From: Kineosporiaceae bacterium | GTDB lineage: Bacteria > Actinomycetota > Actinomycetes > Actinomycetales > Kineosporiaceae | Length of the DNA stretch: 64,000 nt | Direction: 5' to 3' | NCBI GenBank assembly: GCA_016794595.1 | Contig: JAEUJN010000008.1 | Coordinates: 300,174-364,173 of the forward strand | Shown: in pieces, positions 25,302 to 36,156 of the stretch | Position numbering within the stretch: the first letter of the stretch is position 1 | Layout of the letters: every line of letters starts with the position of its first letter | Notes under the pieces: model-generated | The model's database searches: none | What the model was told of the DNA's origin: nothing | The model's input: the letters and a program-made list of their open reading frames with translations, nothing else | Made by a program: the position numbers and the translations under genes

Positions 25302-26780
25302 TCAGGGCAGTGGCCAGGTGTGCACGGGGTCGTTGGAGTGCATGCCCTCGCAGTACCGCTCCAGCATGCCGGCCAGGGCCGAGGTGCGGTCCAGGCCGCG
25401 GGCCTCCAGCCGTTCGACGGCCGCAACCTGCCATCCTGCGCCGTTGCGGCCGGTGGTGCAGCGTCCCTCGATCACGCCCAGATAGCGCGCCGCGGCGTCC
25501 GCCGAGACCCCCCACCGCTCGAGCCCGTCATGGGCCATCGGCAGCAACCTGCGGAGAACGAGCTCGTCGATGCTCACCTCACCGACCCCGGGCCAGTAGA
25601 CCCGTGCGTCCATGCCCCGCCGGGCACAGTCGACGAAGTTCTCCTCCGCCGTGGGGAAGGTCAGGTTGGACCAGACCGGCCGTTCCTCCTCGGTCAGCAC
25701 CCGCAGTACCCCGTAGTAGAAGGCCGCATTGGCCAGGATGTCGATCACTGTCGGGCCGGCGGGCAGCACGCGGTTCTCGACCCGCACGTGCGGCTGGCCG
25801 TCGACGACGTCGTAGACCGGGCGGTTCCAGCGATAGATCGTGCCGTTGTGCAGGCGCAGCTCCTGGAGCCGGGGTGCGCGGCCGGCCTCGAACTCGGCCA
25901 CCGGGTTCTCGTCGGACACCTCCGGCAACAGCGCCGGGAAGTAACGCACGTTCTCCTCGAACAGGTCGAAGATCGAGGTGATCCAGCGTTCCCCGAACCA
26001 GACCCGGGGACGCACCCCCTGGTTCTTCAGTTCCAGGGGCCGGGTATCGGTCGACTGGGCGAACAGCTCGATCCGGGTCTCGCGCCACAGCTCGCGCCCG
26101 AAGAAGTAGGGCGAGTTGGCTCCCAGGGCCAGCTGGGGACCGGCGAGCACCTGGGCTGCGTTCCAGGTGGGCGCGAAGTCGGACGGATCGACCTGCAGGT
26201 GCAGCTGCACACTGGTGCAGGCCGACTCCGGGGCCAGGCTGGGCGAGAGCACGTCCAACCGCTCCACCCCACTGATGTCGAGGTGGATGTCCTCGCCCCG
26301 GGCGGCGAGGATCGAGTCGTTCAGGGCGGCATAGCGCGCCGAGGGGCTCATCCAGGCGCTTCCCTGGAGGTGCTCGACCATGAGCGTGGGCAGGATGCCG
26401 ATCATCACGATGTGGGCGCCCGTGCGGTTCGCCTTGGCCTCCGCCTCGTTGAGGATCGCCCTCAGGTCGTCCTCGAGCAGCGGATAGGCGTCGGCCGCCA
26501 GCGAGCGAGGTGGCACGTTCATCTCGATGTTGTAGGCGCCGAGCTCGGTCTGGAAGGCCGGGTCGGCGATCTCCTCCAGCACCGCCATGTTCCCCAGGTG
26601 GGGCTGATACCCGGCGTCGACGAGGTTGAGTTCGACCTCGAGGCCGGTGAGCGGTTTTCGGGCATCGAAGGTCGAGGATCCCAACATGCGTTCGAACACA
26701 TCGAGACACAGCTGGACCTTCTCGCGGTAGAGCAGGCGCTGCTCCCGCGAGTACACGACGTCCCGGACCTCGTCACCCAC
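25302..26780 (-). CDS. glutamate-cysteine ligase family 2 (GCS2)-type enzyme
   Basis: This 492-residue protein belongs to the actinobacterial GCS2-like family that starts with a VxYSRExRxxYRxKV segment (here VVYSREQRLLYREKVQLCLD). Conserved features include the ATP/metal-binding GLEVELNLVD, YNIEMNVPPR and an ENRVLPAGPT segment. It would join glutamate and an amine through ATP-driven amide formation. Actinomycetes normally use mycothiol, so the acceptor may not be cysteine. GTG at 26780 matches the family N-terminus. It is divergent from sbcD across 129 bp. Confidence 0.8.
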   Translation of the reverse strand: MGDEVRDVVYSREQRLLYREKVQLCLDVFERMLGSSTFDARKPLTGLEVELNLVDAGYQPHLGNMAVLEEIADPAFQTELGAYNIEMNVPPRSLAADAYPLLEDDLRAILNEAEAKANRTGAHIVMIGILPTLMVEHLQGSAWMSPSARYAALNDSILAARGEDIHLDISGVERLDVLSPSLAPESACTSVQLHLQVDPSDFAPTWNAAQVLAGPQLALGANSPYFFGRELWRETRIELFAQSTDTRPLELKNQGVRPRVWFGERWITSIFDLFEENVRYFPALLPEVSDENPVAEFEAGRAPRLQELRLHNGTIYRWNRPVYDVVDGQPHVRVENRVLPAGPTVIDILANAAFYYGVLRVLTEEERPVWSNLTFPTAEENFVDCARRGMDARVYWPGVGEVSIDELVLRRLLPMAHDGLERWGVSADAAARYLGVIEGRCTTGRNGAGWQVAAVERLEARGLDRTSALAGMLERYCEGMHSNDPVHTWPLP

Positions 26781-26909
26781 GGGTCCACGGAAGCACAGGC
26801 AGCGACCCGCCGGGAAGATGCCAGTTCGTGCAGTGAACCCAGCGGCGGATCGACATCGCTCGGGGTGGGCTCCCGGGAACTGTCGGTGGGGATCTCTAGA
26901 GTCGGATCC

Positions 26910-28172
26910 GTGCTCATCCTGCATACTTCCGACTGGCACCTGGGCCGTTCGTTCCATCGGGTGGGCATGCTCGGGGCACAGGCAGCCGTGATCGACCAGC
27001 TGGTCGAGGTGGTGCGGGCCGAGCGGGTCGACGTGGTCCTGGTGTCGGGGGACGTGTACGACCGCGCGATCCCCTCGGTGGACGTCGTGGCCCTGTTGGA
27101 CGACGCCCTCGCCCGCCTGGTGGGCGCCGGTGCCACCGTGATCCTCACGGGGGGCAATCACGACTCGGCCGTCCGGCTCTCCTTCGCGGCCCGCCTGCTG
27201 GAGTCGGCACGCGTGCACATCCGCACCGATGCCCGTCGCTGCGGCGAACCCGTGGTGATCGAGGACGGTGCCGGTCCGGTGGCCTTCTATCCCCTGCCCT
27301 ACCTCGAGCCCGCGCTGGCCGCGGTGCCGCTGGCCGCGCCCGCCACCCACGCCGGCGTGCTCGGCGCGGCGCTGGACGCCGTCCGGTCCGACCTGGCGAC
27401 CCGGCCGCCGGGCACGAGGTCGGTGGTGTCCGCGCACTCCTTCGTGGTGGGCGGGCAGGTCAGCGCCAGTGAGCGGGACATCACCGTCGGCGGGGTGGCC
27501 TCGGTCCCGCTGACCCTGTTCGCCGGGTTCGACTACGTGGCCCTCGGCCACCTGCACGGCCGGCAGCAGCTGGCCGAGAGCGTCCGGTACAGCGGGTCCC
27601 CGCTGGCCTTCTCCTTCTCCGAGCACGCGCACGTCAAGGGCAGTTACCTCGTGCGGCTGGGCCGCGAGGGGCTGGAGTCGGTCGAACCGGTCGACTCCCC
27701 CGTTCCTCGCCGGTTGGCGTTGCTGCGCGGCAACCTGGAGGAGTTGCTCTGGCGAGGCGACCTGGCGGTGTACGAGCAGTCCTGGTGCCAGGTGACCCTG
27801 ACCGATCCGCACCGGCCCGCGCGAGCGATGGACCGGCTCCGGGCGCGCTTCCCGCACACCCTGGAGTTGCGGTTCGAACCGGTGGACGACGTCGGCCGGG
27901 CGGTGCTCGCCGATCGGGCCTACACCCAGCGGCTGGCCGGCCGGGACGAGCTGTCGGTGTGTACCTCCTTCCTGGACCACGTCCGGTCACGACCCGCCGA
28001 TGACCGGGAGCGCGCCTGGTTGTCCCGGGCTCTGACCGCCTGCCGGGTCGGCGACCTCGACCCGGACTCCGTGAGCGTGTTGCCCGTTGCCCGCGCCCGT
28101 GCCGGCGAGGTGCCCGCCCCCGAGGCGCACCAGAGGGCGGACCGGCTCGGGTTGGACCGGGAGGTCTCGTGA
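26910..28172 (+). CDS. sbcD: exonuclease SbcD
   Basis: This 420-residue Mre11-type nuclease shows all the calcineurin-like motifs: HTSDWHLG, SGDVYDR, TGGNHDS, SAHSFV and LGHLHG. It forms the nuclease subunit of SbcCD, which opens DNA hairpins and blocked ends. GTG at 26910 directly precedes LILHTSDWH. Its stop overlaps the GTG of sbcC by four bases. Length is normal. Confidence 0.95.
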   Translation: MLILHTSDWHLGRSFHRVGMLGAQAAVIDQLVEVVRAERVDVVLVSGDVYDRAIPSVDVVALLDDALARLVGAGATVILTGGNHDSAVRLSFAARLLESARVHIRTDARRCGEPVVIEDGAGPVAFYPLPYLEPALAAVPLAAPATHAGVLGAALDAVRSDLATRPPGTRSVVSAHSFVVGGQVSASERDITVGGVASVPLTLFAGFDYVALGHLHGRQQLAESVRYSGSPLAFSFSEHAHVKGSYLVRLGREGLESVEPVDSPVPRRLALLRGNLEELLWRGDLAVYEQSWCQVTLTDPHRPARAMDRLRARFPHTLELRFEPVDDVGRAVLADRAYTQRLAGRDELSVCTSFLDHVRSRPADDRERAWLSRALTACRVGDLDPDSVSVLPVARARAGEVPAPEAHQRADRLGLDREVS

Positions 28173-31100
28173 GGCTCCACCGGCTCGAGCTCCAGGCCTT
28201 CGGCCCGTTCCGGGACCGGCAAGTGGTCGACTTCGACAACCTGTCCGCGGCCGGGCTGTTCCTCCTGCACGGCTCCACCGGGGCGGGCAAGAGCAGTGTG
28301 CTGGACGCCGTCTGCTTCGCGCTCTTCGGCCGGGTTCCCGGGCCCCGGTCCACGGTCACCTCCTTGCGCAGCCACTACGCCGACGCCACCGTGGCCCCCG
28401 AGGTGGTCTTGGAGTTCTCGGTGGGCCCGCGTCGCCTGTCGGTGCACCGCTCCCCCAGCTGGGAACGCCCGAAGAAGCGCGGCGACGGCACGACGACGAC
28501 CCAGGCCCGGGTGATCGTCAGAGAGTGGGACGGCGAGCTGTGGCAGCCCCGGGCCACCCGCCTGGACGAGGCCGGGCACCTCCTCCAGGACGTGCTCGGC
28601 ATGGGACCCGAGGAGTTCACCAAGCTCGTCCTGCTGCCTCAGGGCGAGTTCGCCGCCTTCCTGCGGGCGGACGCCGAGACTCGCCGCGCGCTGTTGGAGA
28701 AGATCTTCGGCACCGACCGCTACACCTCCGTGCAGGACTGGATCCGGGAGGCGCGGGCCCGGGCCCGGGCGGACCTGGACGCCGTGGACCGGCGCACCGC
28801 GACCCTGCTCGCCCAGGCCGAGCAGGCCGCTTCGGTGGCCCTGCGTTCACCCGGTGAGCGGGGCCACCCCAACGCCGCTCAGCAGCCCCCGGTGCGGGCC
28901 GGCGGGCAGGCCACGGTTCAGGACACGGTTCAGGCCACGGCTCAGGCCCCGGGGGTGCTCGCCCTGGCACGGGTGGAGCAGGTGCTGGCGGCGCTGGGCC
29001 CGCTGCACGAACAAGCGGTCAGCGACCACCTGGGGACGGCCGCGGAGGCCGAGCGGTCGGAGGTTCGCCTCGCCCAGGCGCAGGCGATGTCCCAGCTGGC
29101 GGCGCAGTTCGCCACGCTGGTCGACCGCCAACAGGCCGTCGAGGAGCGCGGACCCGAGATCGAGCGTGCCCGGAGCCGGCTCGACGCCGCGCGGCGGGCG
29201 GCACCGCTGTCGGCCCTGGTCAGCTCGCTGGCCCAGGCGCGCACGGCGAGTGAGCAGGCCCGCCGGCACCTGCAACGACTCATGGCCGACCCCGAACTCG
29301 CGGCGACCGGCGGACCGGAGGACGCCGCTCAGGACGCCGCCCGCGGGGAGGCTGCCGAACTGGAGGCGATCGCTCTCGAGTCGGTCGAGCTGGGGACCCG
29401 GTGGGCGCGGGCCCGAGACGCGTGCACCACCGAGCTGGCCGAGCTGACCGCGCTGGTGCCGGTGCTGGCCGAGCGGGACCGGGTGACCGAGACGATCGCC
29501 GCGACCGAGCGGGTCCGCGACCACGCCCTGGTCGAGCTGGAGCAGTCGACCACCGAGCTCACCCGCGCCGAGGCCGAGGCGGTGGCCGCCGAGGCGAGCT
29601 GCGCCACCGCAGCCCTGGCCACGGCCAGTGTGGACGCCGACCGCGCGGCGCTCGACCGGGCCCGAGGCCGGGCGCTCGCCGTCCAGGACCGCGACCGGCT
29701 GGCCGTCGAGCTCGAGGCCCTGCGGACGCGCCTGGCCGAGGCCAGGGACGCGGCGCTGACCGCACGGGAGCACTCGGTGGAGGTCCGCGAACGCCGATTG
29801 GATGCGCTGGCCTCCGAGCTCGCCTCCACCCTCGAGGACGGCCGGCCCTGCCGGGTCTGCGGGGCCACGGAGCACCCTGCTCCGGCCCCGGCCGACCCCG
29901 GGGGGGCCAGCGCCCAGGACGAGGCAGAGGCACGCTCCTGCGCCGACCGGGCCACCGAGCTGGTCACGGAACTCACCGCGCGGCAGGCCGGGCTGCTGGC
30001 CGCCCTCGACGCCAGAACGGCTGCTGCCGAGGGCCTCGACGCCGCGGCCGCGGCGAGCGACCTGGACGCCGCGCGGCACCAGCTGGCGCTGTCGACGCAG
30101 GCCACCGGCGAGCTGGCCCAGCGGCGGGAGCAGGCCCAGCAGAGCAGGCACCAGGCCATGGCAGCCCGGGAACGGCGCGACCTTGCCGGCGCCCGGGCAC
30201 AGGACGCCGAACAACGACTCGCCGTCCTGCGGGCGCAGCTCGCGGCGCTCACCGGGCGCATCCTCGAGCGGTCCGGTGAGGACCCCGGCGACGCCGACGC
30301 GATCGCCGCGGCCCTGGAGCGGGCCACTCGGCACCGAGAGTTGCTCGACCAGGCGATCGGCGCCCAGGTACGGCTGCGGGATGCCGACCACCACCTGCGG
30401 GCAGTGCGCCGGGCCGCGGCGGCCACGGCCGAGCAGGGCGGCTTCCCCGGCCTGGATGCGGCGATCGCCGCGGTGCTCGACGAGGGCGCGACCGCGGTGC
30501 TCGAGCGGGCGGTCATCGAGCACACCGTCGAGCTGGAGTCGGTGGAGGAACAGCTCACCGACGAGCGGTTCACCGTGCTGCACGACGGTGACTCCGGGGT
30601 CCCGGACGCCGACGCCATGCGCGCGCTGACCCTGTACTGCGAGCAGACCACCGTGCGTGAGCAGGAGGCCTTCCGGCGGGCGGCCCTGTGCGAGAACGCC
30701 GTGGCCGAGGTCGAGCAGCTGCGTGCCGCCCTGGCCGAGCATCTCGACTCGACTGCGCCGATGACCGCGGAGTTCGACGCCCTGGACGACCTGGCTCGCT
30801 GCCTCGACGGCACCGGGGGTGACAACGCCCTGCGGATGTCGCTGTCCGCCTACGTCCTGGCGGCCCGGCTGGAGCAGGTCGCCTCGGCGGCCTCGGAGCG
30901 GCTCGCGCAGATGTCCGGAGGCCGCTACGCGCTGGTGCACACCGACGCCGCCGGGCGCGGACGCGGACGCACCGGGCTGACGCTCGAGGTGGTCGACGCC
31001 TGGACCGGCGTCCGCCGTCCGACCTCGACGCTGTCCGGCGGCGAGGCGTTCTACACCTCACTCGCCCTGGCCCTCGGCCTGGCCGACGTGGTCTCGGCCG

Positions 31101-31321
31101 AGTCCGGCGGGGTCCACCTGGACACCCTGTTCATCGACGAAGGGTTCGGATCCCTGGACGAGGACACCCTGGACGAGGTCATGGACACCCTGGACGAGCT
31201 GCGCTCGGGCGGGCGCGCCGTCGGGATCGTCTCGCACCTGGCCGAGTTGAGGCAGCGGATCGGCGTTCGGTTGGAGGTCGACAAGTCCGAGCGCGGCTCG
31301 ACCCTGACCCTGGCCTGCTGA
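28169..31321 (+). CDS. sbcC: exonuclease SbcC (SMC-like ATPase)
   Basis: This 1050-residue Rad50-type protein has Walker A GSTGAGKSS near the N-terminus, two long coiled-coil arms, a zinc-hook CxxC (CRVC, Cys561/Cys564) at the apex, and a C-terminal signature LSGGEAF, Walker B LFIDEGFGSLD and the H-loop GIVSHLAEL. It pairs with SbcD to process hairpins and double-strand ends. An Ala/Gln-rich patch at about 230-260 contains small VQDTVQATAQA repeats. The gene converges with gcvP. Confidence 0.95.
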   Translation: MRLHRLELQAFGPFRDRQVVDFDNLSAAGLFLLHGSTGAGKSSVLDAVCFALFGRVPGPRSTVTSLRSHYADATVAPEVVLEFSVGPRRLSVHRSPSWERPKKRGDGTTTTQARVIVREWDGELWQPRATRLDEAGHLLQDVLGMGPEEFTKLVLLPQGEFAAFLRADAETRRALLEKIFGTDRYTSVQDWIREARARARADLDAVDRRTATLLAQAEQAASVALRSPGERGHPNAAQQPPVRAGGQATVQDTVQATAQAPGVLALARVEQVLAALGPLHEQAVSDHLGTAAEAERSEVRLAQAQAMSQLAAQFATLVDRQQAVEERGPEIERARSRLDAARRAAPLSALVSSLAQARTASEQARRHLQRLMADPELAATGGPEDAAQDAARGEAAELEAIALESVELGTRWARARDACTTELAELTALVPVLAERDRVTETIAATERVRDHALVELEQSTTELTRAEAEAVAAEASCATAALATASVDADRAALDRARGRALAVQDRDRLAVELEALRTRLAEARDAALTAREHSVEVRERRLDALASELASTLEDGRPCRVCGATEHPAPAPADPGGASAQDEAEARSCADRATELVTELTARQAGLLAALDARTAAAEGLDAAAAASDLDAARHQLALSTQATGELAQRREQAQQSRHQAMAARERRDLAGARAQDAEQRLAVLRAQLAALTGRILERSGEDPGDADAIAAALERATRHRELLDQAIGAQVRLRDADHHLRAVRRAAAATAEQGGFPGLDAAIAAVLDEGATAVLERAVIEHTVELESVEEQLTDERFTVLHDGDSGVPDADAMRALTLYCEQTTVREQEAFRRAALCENAVAEVEQLRAALAEHLDSTAPMTAEFDALDDLARCLDGTGGDNALRMSLSAYVLAARLEQVASAASERLAQMSGGRYALVHTDAAGRGRGRTGLTLEVVDAWTGVRRPTSTLSGGEAFYTSLALALGLADVVSAESGGVHLDTLFIDEGFGSLDEDTLDEVMDTLDELRSGGRAVGIVSHLAELRQRIGVRLEVDKSERGSTLTLAC

Positions 31322-31370
31322 TTTCCCCTGGTCCCGGTTGGGCCCCTTCCCGTGCTCGCCTGAGCCCGGA

Positions 31371-34331
31371 TCAGGCGTAGGCCTCAGGCGGCGGGCACGA
31401 ACACACCAGGTGCCGGTCTCCGTAGGCCCCGTCGATCCTGCGCACCGGGGGCCAGTACTTGTGGGCCGGGTCCAGCCCCCCCGGGAAGACGGCCTCGGAC
31501 CTCGAGTACGGGTGATCCCAGTCCCCGGTCAGGGAGGCCGCCGTGTGCGGGGCGTTGTGCAGCGGGTTGTCCTGGGCCGGCCACTGACCCGAGCCCACCC
31601 GATCGGCCTCGGCCCGGATCGCGATCATCGCCTCGCAGAACCGGTCGAGCTCGGCCAGGTCCTCGCTCTCGGTGGGCTCGACCATGAGGGTCCCGGCCAC
31701 CGGGAACGACATGGTCGGCGCGTGGAAGCCGTAGTCGATCAGCCGCTTGGCGACGTCGTCCACGCTGACCCCGGTGGCCTTGGTCAGGGGCCGCAGGTCG
31801 AGGATGCACTCGTGGGCGACCAACCCGTCGCGCCCGCTGTAGAGCACCGGGTAGTGATCACGCAGCCGGGCGGCGATGTAGTTGGCGTTGAGCACGGCCA
31901 TCGAGGTGGCCCTGGCGAGGCCCTCGGCACCCATCATCCGGATGTAGGCCCACGAGATCGCCAGGATCCCCGCCGAGCCGAAGGGTGCCGCCGAGACCGG
32001 CCCGCCGCTCACCTCACGGGCCGGCGCGCCGTCCAGGGGATGCCCCGGCAGGTGGGGAGCCAGGTGGGCCCGGACGCCGACCGGACCCACGCCGGGGCCG
32101 CCGCCGCCGTGCGGGATGCAAAAGGTCTTGTGCAGGTTCAGGTGGCTGACATCGGCGCCGAAGCGTCCGGGCCGGGACAGGGCGACCAGGGCGTTGAGGT
32201 TCGCGCCGTCGACGTAGACCTGACCCCCCGCGTCGTGGACGGCGGCACACAGCTCGCCGACCGTCTCCTCGAACACCCCGTGGGTCGATGGATAGGTGAT
32301 CATCACCGCGGCCAGCCTCGGCCCGTGCTCGGCGATCTTGGCTCGAAGATCGTCCAGGTCCACGTTGCCCTGGGTGTCGCAGGCCACCACGACGACCTGC
32401 ATGCCGGCCATGACCGCGCTGGCCGCATTGGTCCCGTGCGCGCTGGACGGGATCAGGCACACCGTGCGCTCGGCCTCACCGCGCGCGGCGTGGTAGCCCC
32501 GGATGGCGAGCAGCCCGGCGAGTTCACCCTGCGACCCCGCGTTCGGCTGCACGCTGACCGCGTCGTACCCGGTGATCTCGGCCAGCCAGGCCTCCAGCTG
32601 GGCCACCAGCTCCCGGGTCCCGGCGGCGTGGGAGGGCGGGGCGAAGGGGTGCAACCCGGCGAACTCGGGCCAGGTCACCGGCTCCATCTCGCTGGTGGCG
32701 TTGAGCTTCATGGTGCACGAGCCCAGCGGGATCATGCCCCGGTCGAGGGCGTAGTCGACGTCCGAGAGCCGCCGCAGGTAGCGCAGCATGGCGGTCTCGC
32801 TGTGGTGGGCGTGGAACACCGGGTGGGTGAGGTACCCCGAGGTTCGCCGCAGCTCCTCGGGGATGCTCGCCGGCAGGCCGGCGCCGTCGGCCAGCTCGGC
32901 CGGGACCGCCACGCCGAAGACCTTGGCCACCGTGGCCAGGTGCTCGGTGGTCGTGGTCTCGTCACAGGCCACTGCGACGTGATCGTCGTCCACCTCGCGC
33001 AGCAGGATGCCCGCGGCCTCGGCGGCCTGGACGACCTCGCCCGCGCGCCCGGGGACCGCCGCCAGCACCGTGTCGAAGAACGCCTCGTGCACCACCTGGA
33101 CGCCGCCCGCGCGCAGCGCCTCCGCCAGCGCCGCGGCCTGCGTGGCCACTCGGGCGGCGATGGCACGCAACCCGGCCGGACCGTGGTAGACGGCATACAT
33201 CGAGGCCATCACGGCCAGCAACACCTGCGCCGTGCAGATGTTGCTGGTCGCCTTCTCGCGACGGATGTGCTGCTCGCGGGTCTGCAGGGCCAGGCGGTAG
33301 GCCGGTTCCCCGGCAGCGTCCTTGGACACCCCGACCAGCCGCCCGGGCATCGACCGCTCCAGCCCGGCGCGCACGGCCATGAAGGCCGCGTGCGGCCCGC
33401 CGTAGCCCATCGGGACGCCGAACCGCTGGCTCGACCCGACGACCACGTCTGCCCCGCACTCCCCGGGCGGGGTGATGACGGTCAGGGCCAGCAGGTCCGC
33501 GGCCGCGCAGACCAGCGCGCCCCGGTCGTGCGCGGCCTCGACCAGGCCGCTGAGGTCACGCAGGCCCCCGGAGCTGCCGGGCAACTGGACGATGATCCCG
33601 AACACCCCGTCCGCACCGGCCGCGAGCAGGGCGTTCTCGATCGCCTCGGCGGGCGGACCGGTGAACAGGTCGGCCTCGACCACCCTCAGCCCCAACGGGT
33701 TGGCCCGGGTGGTCAGCACGGCCTTGGTCTGCGGCAGCACGTCGGAGTCCACCAGCAGGGCGGCGCCCGGGCCCGAGGACTCCTTGGCGCGGTTGGCCCG
33801 GCGCATCAGGGTCATCGCCTCGGCGGCCGCGGTGGCCTCGTCCAGCAGCGAGGCGTTGGCCGTGGGCAGGCCGGTCAGGTCGGAGACCATCGTCTGGAAG
33901 TTGAGCAGCGCCTCCAGCCGGCCCTGGGAGATCTCGGGCTGGTAGGGCGTGTAGGCGGTGTACCAGGCCGGGCTCTCCAGCACATTGCGCAGGATCACCC
34001 CGGGGGTGTGGGTGCCGTGGTACCCGAGCCCGATCATGGGGACGGACACCGTGTTGCGCCGAGCCAGCACCCGCAGCTCGGCCAGGGCCGCCGCCTCGGT
34101 CGCGGGGGCGGGCAGGTCGAGAGGGTCCGTGGCGCGGATCGCCGGCGGCATGGCGGCGTCCAGCAGGGCCTGCACCGAGGGCTGGCCGACGGCCTCGAGC
34201 ATCCGGGTGAGATCGGCGTCCCGTGGGCCGATGTGCCGGTCGGCGAACTGCAGGGCGGGGGCGGAACCGGGCCGCTGGGCCGGCCGATCGTCGCGGCCGG
34301 GACCGGCGCTGGCGGGGATGTCGTCGCTCAT
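31371..34331 (-). CDS. gcvP: glycine dehydrogenase (P protein of the glycine cleavage system)
   Basis: This 986-residue PLP enzyme has both the N-terminal and C-terminal halves in one chain. The PLP lysine is in [16 protein letters not shown] (Lys735), and conserved [11 protein letters not shown] and LGSCTMKLN segments are present. It decarboxylates glycine and passes aminomethyl to lipoylated GcvH, whose gene is 4 kb away in the same block. GcvT is not in the window. ATG at 34331 opens a short Pro-rich leader before the [12 protein letters not shown] start of the conserved region. I see no glycine riboswitch upstream. Confidence 0.96.
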   Translation of the reverse strand: MSDDIPASAGPGRDDRPAQRPGSAPALQFADRHIGPRDADLTRMLEAVGQPSVQALLDAAMPPAIRATDPLDLPAPATEAAALAELRVLARRNTVSVPMIGLGYHGTHTPGVILRNVLESPAWYTAYTPYQPEISQGRLEALLNFQTMVSDLTGLPTANASLLDEATAAAEAMTLMRRANRAKESSGPGAALLVDSDVLPQTKAVLTTRANPLGLRVVEADLFTGPPAEAIENALLAAGADGVFGIIVQLPGSSGGLRDLSGLVEAAHDRGALVCAAADLLALTVITPPGECGADVVVGSSQRFGVPMGYGGPHAAFMAVRAGLERSMPGRLVGVSKDAAGEPAYRLALQTREQHIRREKATSNICTAQVLLAVMASMYAVYHGPAGLRAIAARVATQAAALAEALRAGGVQVVHEAFFDTVLAAVPGRAGEVVQAAEAAGILLREVDDDHVAVACDETTTTEHLATVAKVFGVAVPAELADGAGLPASIPEELRRTSGYLTHPVFHAHHSETAMLRYLRRLSDVDYALDRGMIPLGSCTMKLNATSEMEPVTWPEFAGLHPFAPPSHAAGTRELVAQLEAWLAEITGYDAVSVQPNAGSQGELAGLLAIRGYHAARGEAERTVCLIPSSAHGTNAASAVMAGMQVVVVACDTQGNVDLDDLRAKIAEHGPRLAAVMITYPSTHGVFEETVGELCAAVHDAGGQVYVDGANLNALVALSRPGRFGADVSHLNLHKTFCIPHGGGGPGVGPVGVRAHLAPHLPGHPLDGAPAREVSGGPVSAAPFGSAGILAISWAYIRMMGAEGLARATSMAVLNANYIAARLRDHYPVLYSGRDGLVAHECILDLRPLTKATGVSVDDVAKRLIDYGFHAPTMSFPVAGTLMVEPTESEDLAELDRFCEAMIAIRAEADRVGSGQWPAQDNPLHNAPHTAASLTGDWDHPYSRSEAVFPGGLDPAHKYWPPVRRIDGAYGDRHLVCSCPPPEAYA

Positions 34332-34545
34332 CGATGGCTCCACGGGGTCGAGGAGAACACGCCGGCCCACGCGGCGCCACGCGGCCACGGTGCCGGCGTC
34401 CTGCCTGGCCACGGACCCGAGGACCGGGTACCCGGCGGCCACGGCTGTGAGCGTACACACACCCGACCCGTCGGGGTCCCGGTCCACGGCGCCGGCCGCG
34501 CACGGCTGCCCCGCGGTCCGTGTGGGCGATAACGTCTGGGCCGTG

Positions 34546-35346
34546 ATGGTGCTGAGCATCTGCAGTCTCAAGGGCGGTGTCGGCAAGACCTCGGTGGTGC
34601 TGGGGCTGGCCTCGGCGGCTCTCTCCCGGGAGATCCCCACCCTGGTGATCGATCTCGACCCGCAGGCGGACGCCACGGTCGGACTGAACGTGATCGACGA
34701 GCAGCCCACCTCCGTGGTCGACCTGCTGCGGCACCCGCGACGCCGGCCCATCAGCCAGCTCGCCGTTGCCAGTGGATGGACCGACAGCACCACCGGACGG
34801 CTGGACGTCGTCCCCGGTTCCGAGGCGGGAGCAGCCCTCGACGGCCCCCCGGACGGCGAGCGCGGGCTCGGCCGGGTGCGGCGGGCGCTGGAGAAGGCCG
34901 ACGACTACCGGCTGGTGCTCCTGGACTGCCCGCCCTCCTTCGGCACCCTGACCCGCAATGCCCTGGTGGCCAGCCGCCGCGCCCTGGTGGTCAGCGAGCC
35001 CGGGCTGTTCTCGGTCACTGCCGCGGATCGGGCCCTGCGCGCGATCGACTCCCTGCGCCGCAGCTCCGCTCCCCAGTTGCAGCCACTCGGCGTCCTGGTG
35101 AACCGCTTCCGTGACCGCTCCCCCGAGCACCGCTTCCGGGTGGGGGAACTGACCGACATGTTCGGGCCCCTGGTCCTCACCCCCGCCCTGCCCGAACGGA
35201 GCGCGCTCCAGCAGGCGCAAGGGGCCAGCCAGCCCATCCACGAGTGGCCCGGCCCGGCCGCGAGGGAACTGGCCGACGCCTTCGACCACCACCTGGCCCG
35301 GGTGCTGCGGGTCGGGTCCCGCCAGCCCAAGCGCCGCACCGCCTGA
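34546..35346 (+). CDS. ParA-family ATPase (orphan, no ParB)
   Basis: This 266-residue protein has the deviant Walker [11 protein letters not shown] near the N-terminus, Walker A' [12 protein letters not shown] and Walker [10 protein letters not shown]. There is no N-terminal DNA-binding extension and no ParB or parS-like site nearby, so it is a MinD/ParA-like positioning ATPase rather than the chromosomal segregation protein. It sits between gcvP and the merR gene in an otherwise conserved block that includes cell-division regulators. GTG at 34543 is an alternative start one codon upstream. Confidence 0.88.
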   Translation: MVLSICSLKGGVGKTSVVLGLASAALSREIPTLVIDLDPQADATVGLNVIDEQPTSVVDLLRHPRRRPISQLAVASGWTDSTTGRLDVVPGSEAGAALDGPPDGERGLGRVRRALEKADDYRLVLLDCPPSFGTLTRNALVASRRALVVSEPGLFSVTAADRALRAIDSLRRSSAPQLQPLGVLVNRFRDRSPEHRFRVGELTDMFGPLVLTPALPERSALQQAQGASQPIHEWPGPAARELADAFDHHLARVLRVGSRQPKRRTA

Positions 35347-35383
35347 CCCCGACCTGACCCCGGCTCACCGGGCACCAACCACC

Positions 35384-35508
35384 ACCCCACCCCGAAACCT
35401 GGTCATGCTCCGTGGCGGGCCGATCATGCTCCCTGGCCGCGGCGTGACCAGGCACGCCAGCGGAGCACGGCCGGTCAGCCGGGGAGCACGATCAGGTTGG
35501 GGTGGGGT
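35384..35508. repeat. 125-bp imperfect inverted repeat between convergent parA and merR genes
   Basis: The outer arms ACCCCACCCC (35384-35393) and GGGGTGGGGT (35499-35508) are exact reverse complements. Pairing continues inward with small mismatches: AACCTGGTCATGCTCC on the left against GGAGCACGATCAGGTT on the right, and then a second TGCTCC/GGAGCA pair. It fills the gap between two convergent genes and could fold into a long stem as a two-way terminator, or be a genomic interspersed repeat. Confidence 0.65.
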
Positions 35509-35509
35509 C

Positions 35510-36097
35510 TCAGCCGGCGCGGTGACGACGGCGGGAGGCCAGCTCGTCCTGAGGGTCCTCGGCGAGCGGTTCCCCCGGACGCTCGCTCGGCAGCTCCGAG
35601 AGACTGCCCTCGACCTCGCGCCAGACCCGGCCGACCGCGATGCCGAACACGCCCTGCCCGCCCTGCACCAGGTCGAACACCTCATCGGCCGAGGTGCACT
35701 CGTACACGCTGGCGCCATCGCTCATCAGGGTCAGCTGGGCCAGGTCCTCCACGCCGCGATCGCGCAGATGACCGACCGCGATCCGGATCTGCTGGAGCGA
35801 GACCCCGGTGTCCAGCAGGCGCTTGACGACCTTGAGCACCAGGATGTCCCGGAAGCCGTAGAGCCGCTGAGTGCCCGATCCGGTGGCCGTGCGCACGCTG
35901 GGCTCGACCAGCCCGGTGCGGGCCCAGTAGTCCAGCTGCCGGTAGGTGATCCCCGCGGCGCGGCAGGCGATCGGGCCGCGATAGCCGACCTGCTCGTCCA
36001 GCTCCGGCAGGTCGTCGTCGAACAGCAGGCCCTGCGAACCGGCTGGCAAAGGCGGCGTGGACGACTTACGCGTGCTCACGTCGTGGGTGCCGCTCAA
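35510..36097 (-). CDS. MerR-family regulator (Rv1830/ResR-type position)
   Basis: This 195-residue protein has a MerR-type winged helix (YRGPIACRAAGITYRQLDYWARTGLVEPS) followed by a dimerisation helix and a short C-terminal domain. Position next to DUF151, ftsR and gcvP matches Rv1830, a regulator tied to growth and cell-division control in mycobacteria. I choose TTG at 36097 because a full AGGAGG stands six bases before it; ATG at 36142 is in frame but has no such site. A near-perfect inverted repeat 60 bp upstream may be its own operator. Confidence 0.87.
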   Translation of the reverse strand: MSGTHDVSTRKSSTPPLPAGSQGLLFDDDLPELDEQVGYRGPIACRAAGITYRQLDYWARTGLVEPSVRTATGSGTQRLYGFRDILVLKVVKRLLDTGVSLQQIRIAVGHLRDRGVEDLAQLTLMSDGASVYECTSADEVFDLVQGGQGVFGIAVGRVWREVEGSLSELPSERPGEPLAEDPQDELASRRRHRAG

Positions 36098-36156
36098 CGC
36101 CGACCTCCTGTCACAGCCCTCCCGGAACGGTTCGGCGACCATTCCGACAACTCCGT

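Noticed and set aside
28847..30940. 697-codon minus-strand frame inside sbcC
   Set aside because: Composition is that of a frame shadow, and the sbcC motifs span the whole region.
31338..34532. 1064-codon plus-strand frame opposite gcvP
   Set aside because: Gly/Arg/His/Gln-rich shadow of gcvP; no motif or ribosome site.
34332..34545. glycine riboswitch upstream of gcvP
   Set aside because: I could not find the conserved core or the tandem aptamer layout; the region is simply GC-rich with several short hairpins.
34546..35346. plasmid-type or chromosomal parAB locus
   Set aside because: There is no parB or parS-like repeat nearby, and the neighbours are conserved chromosomal genes.
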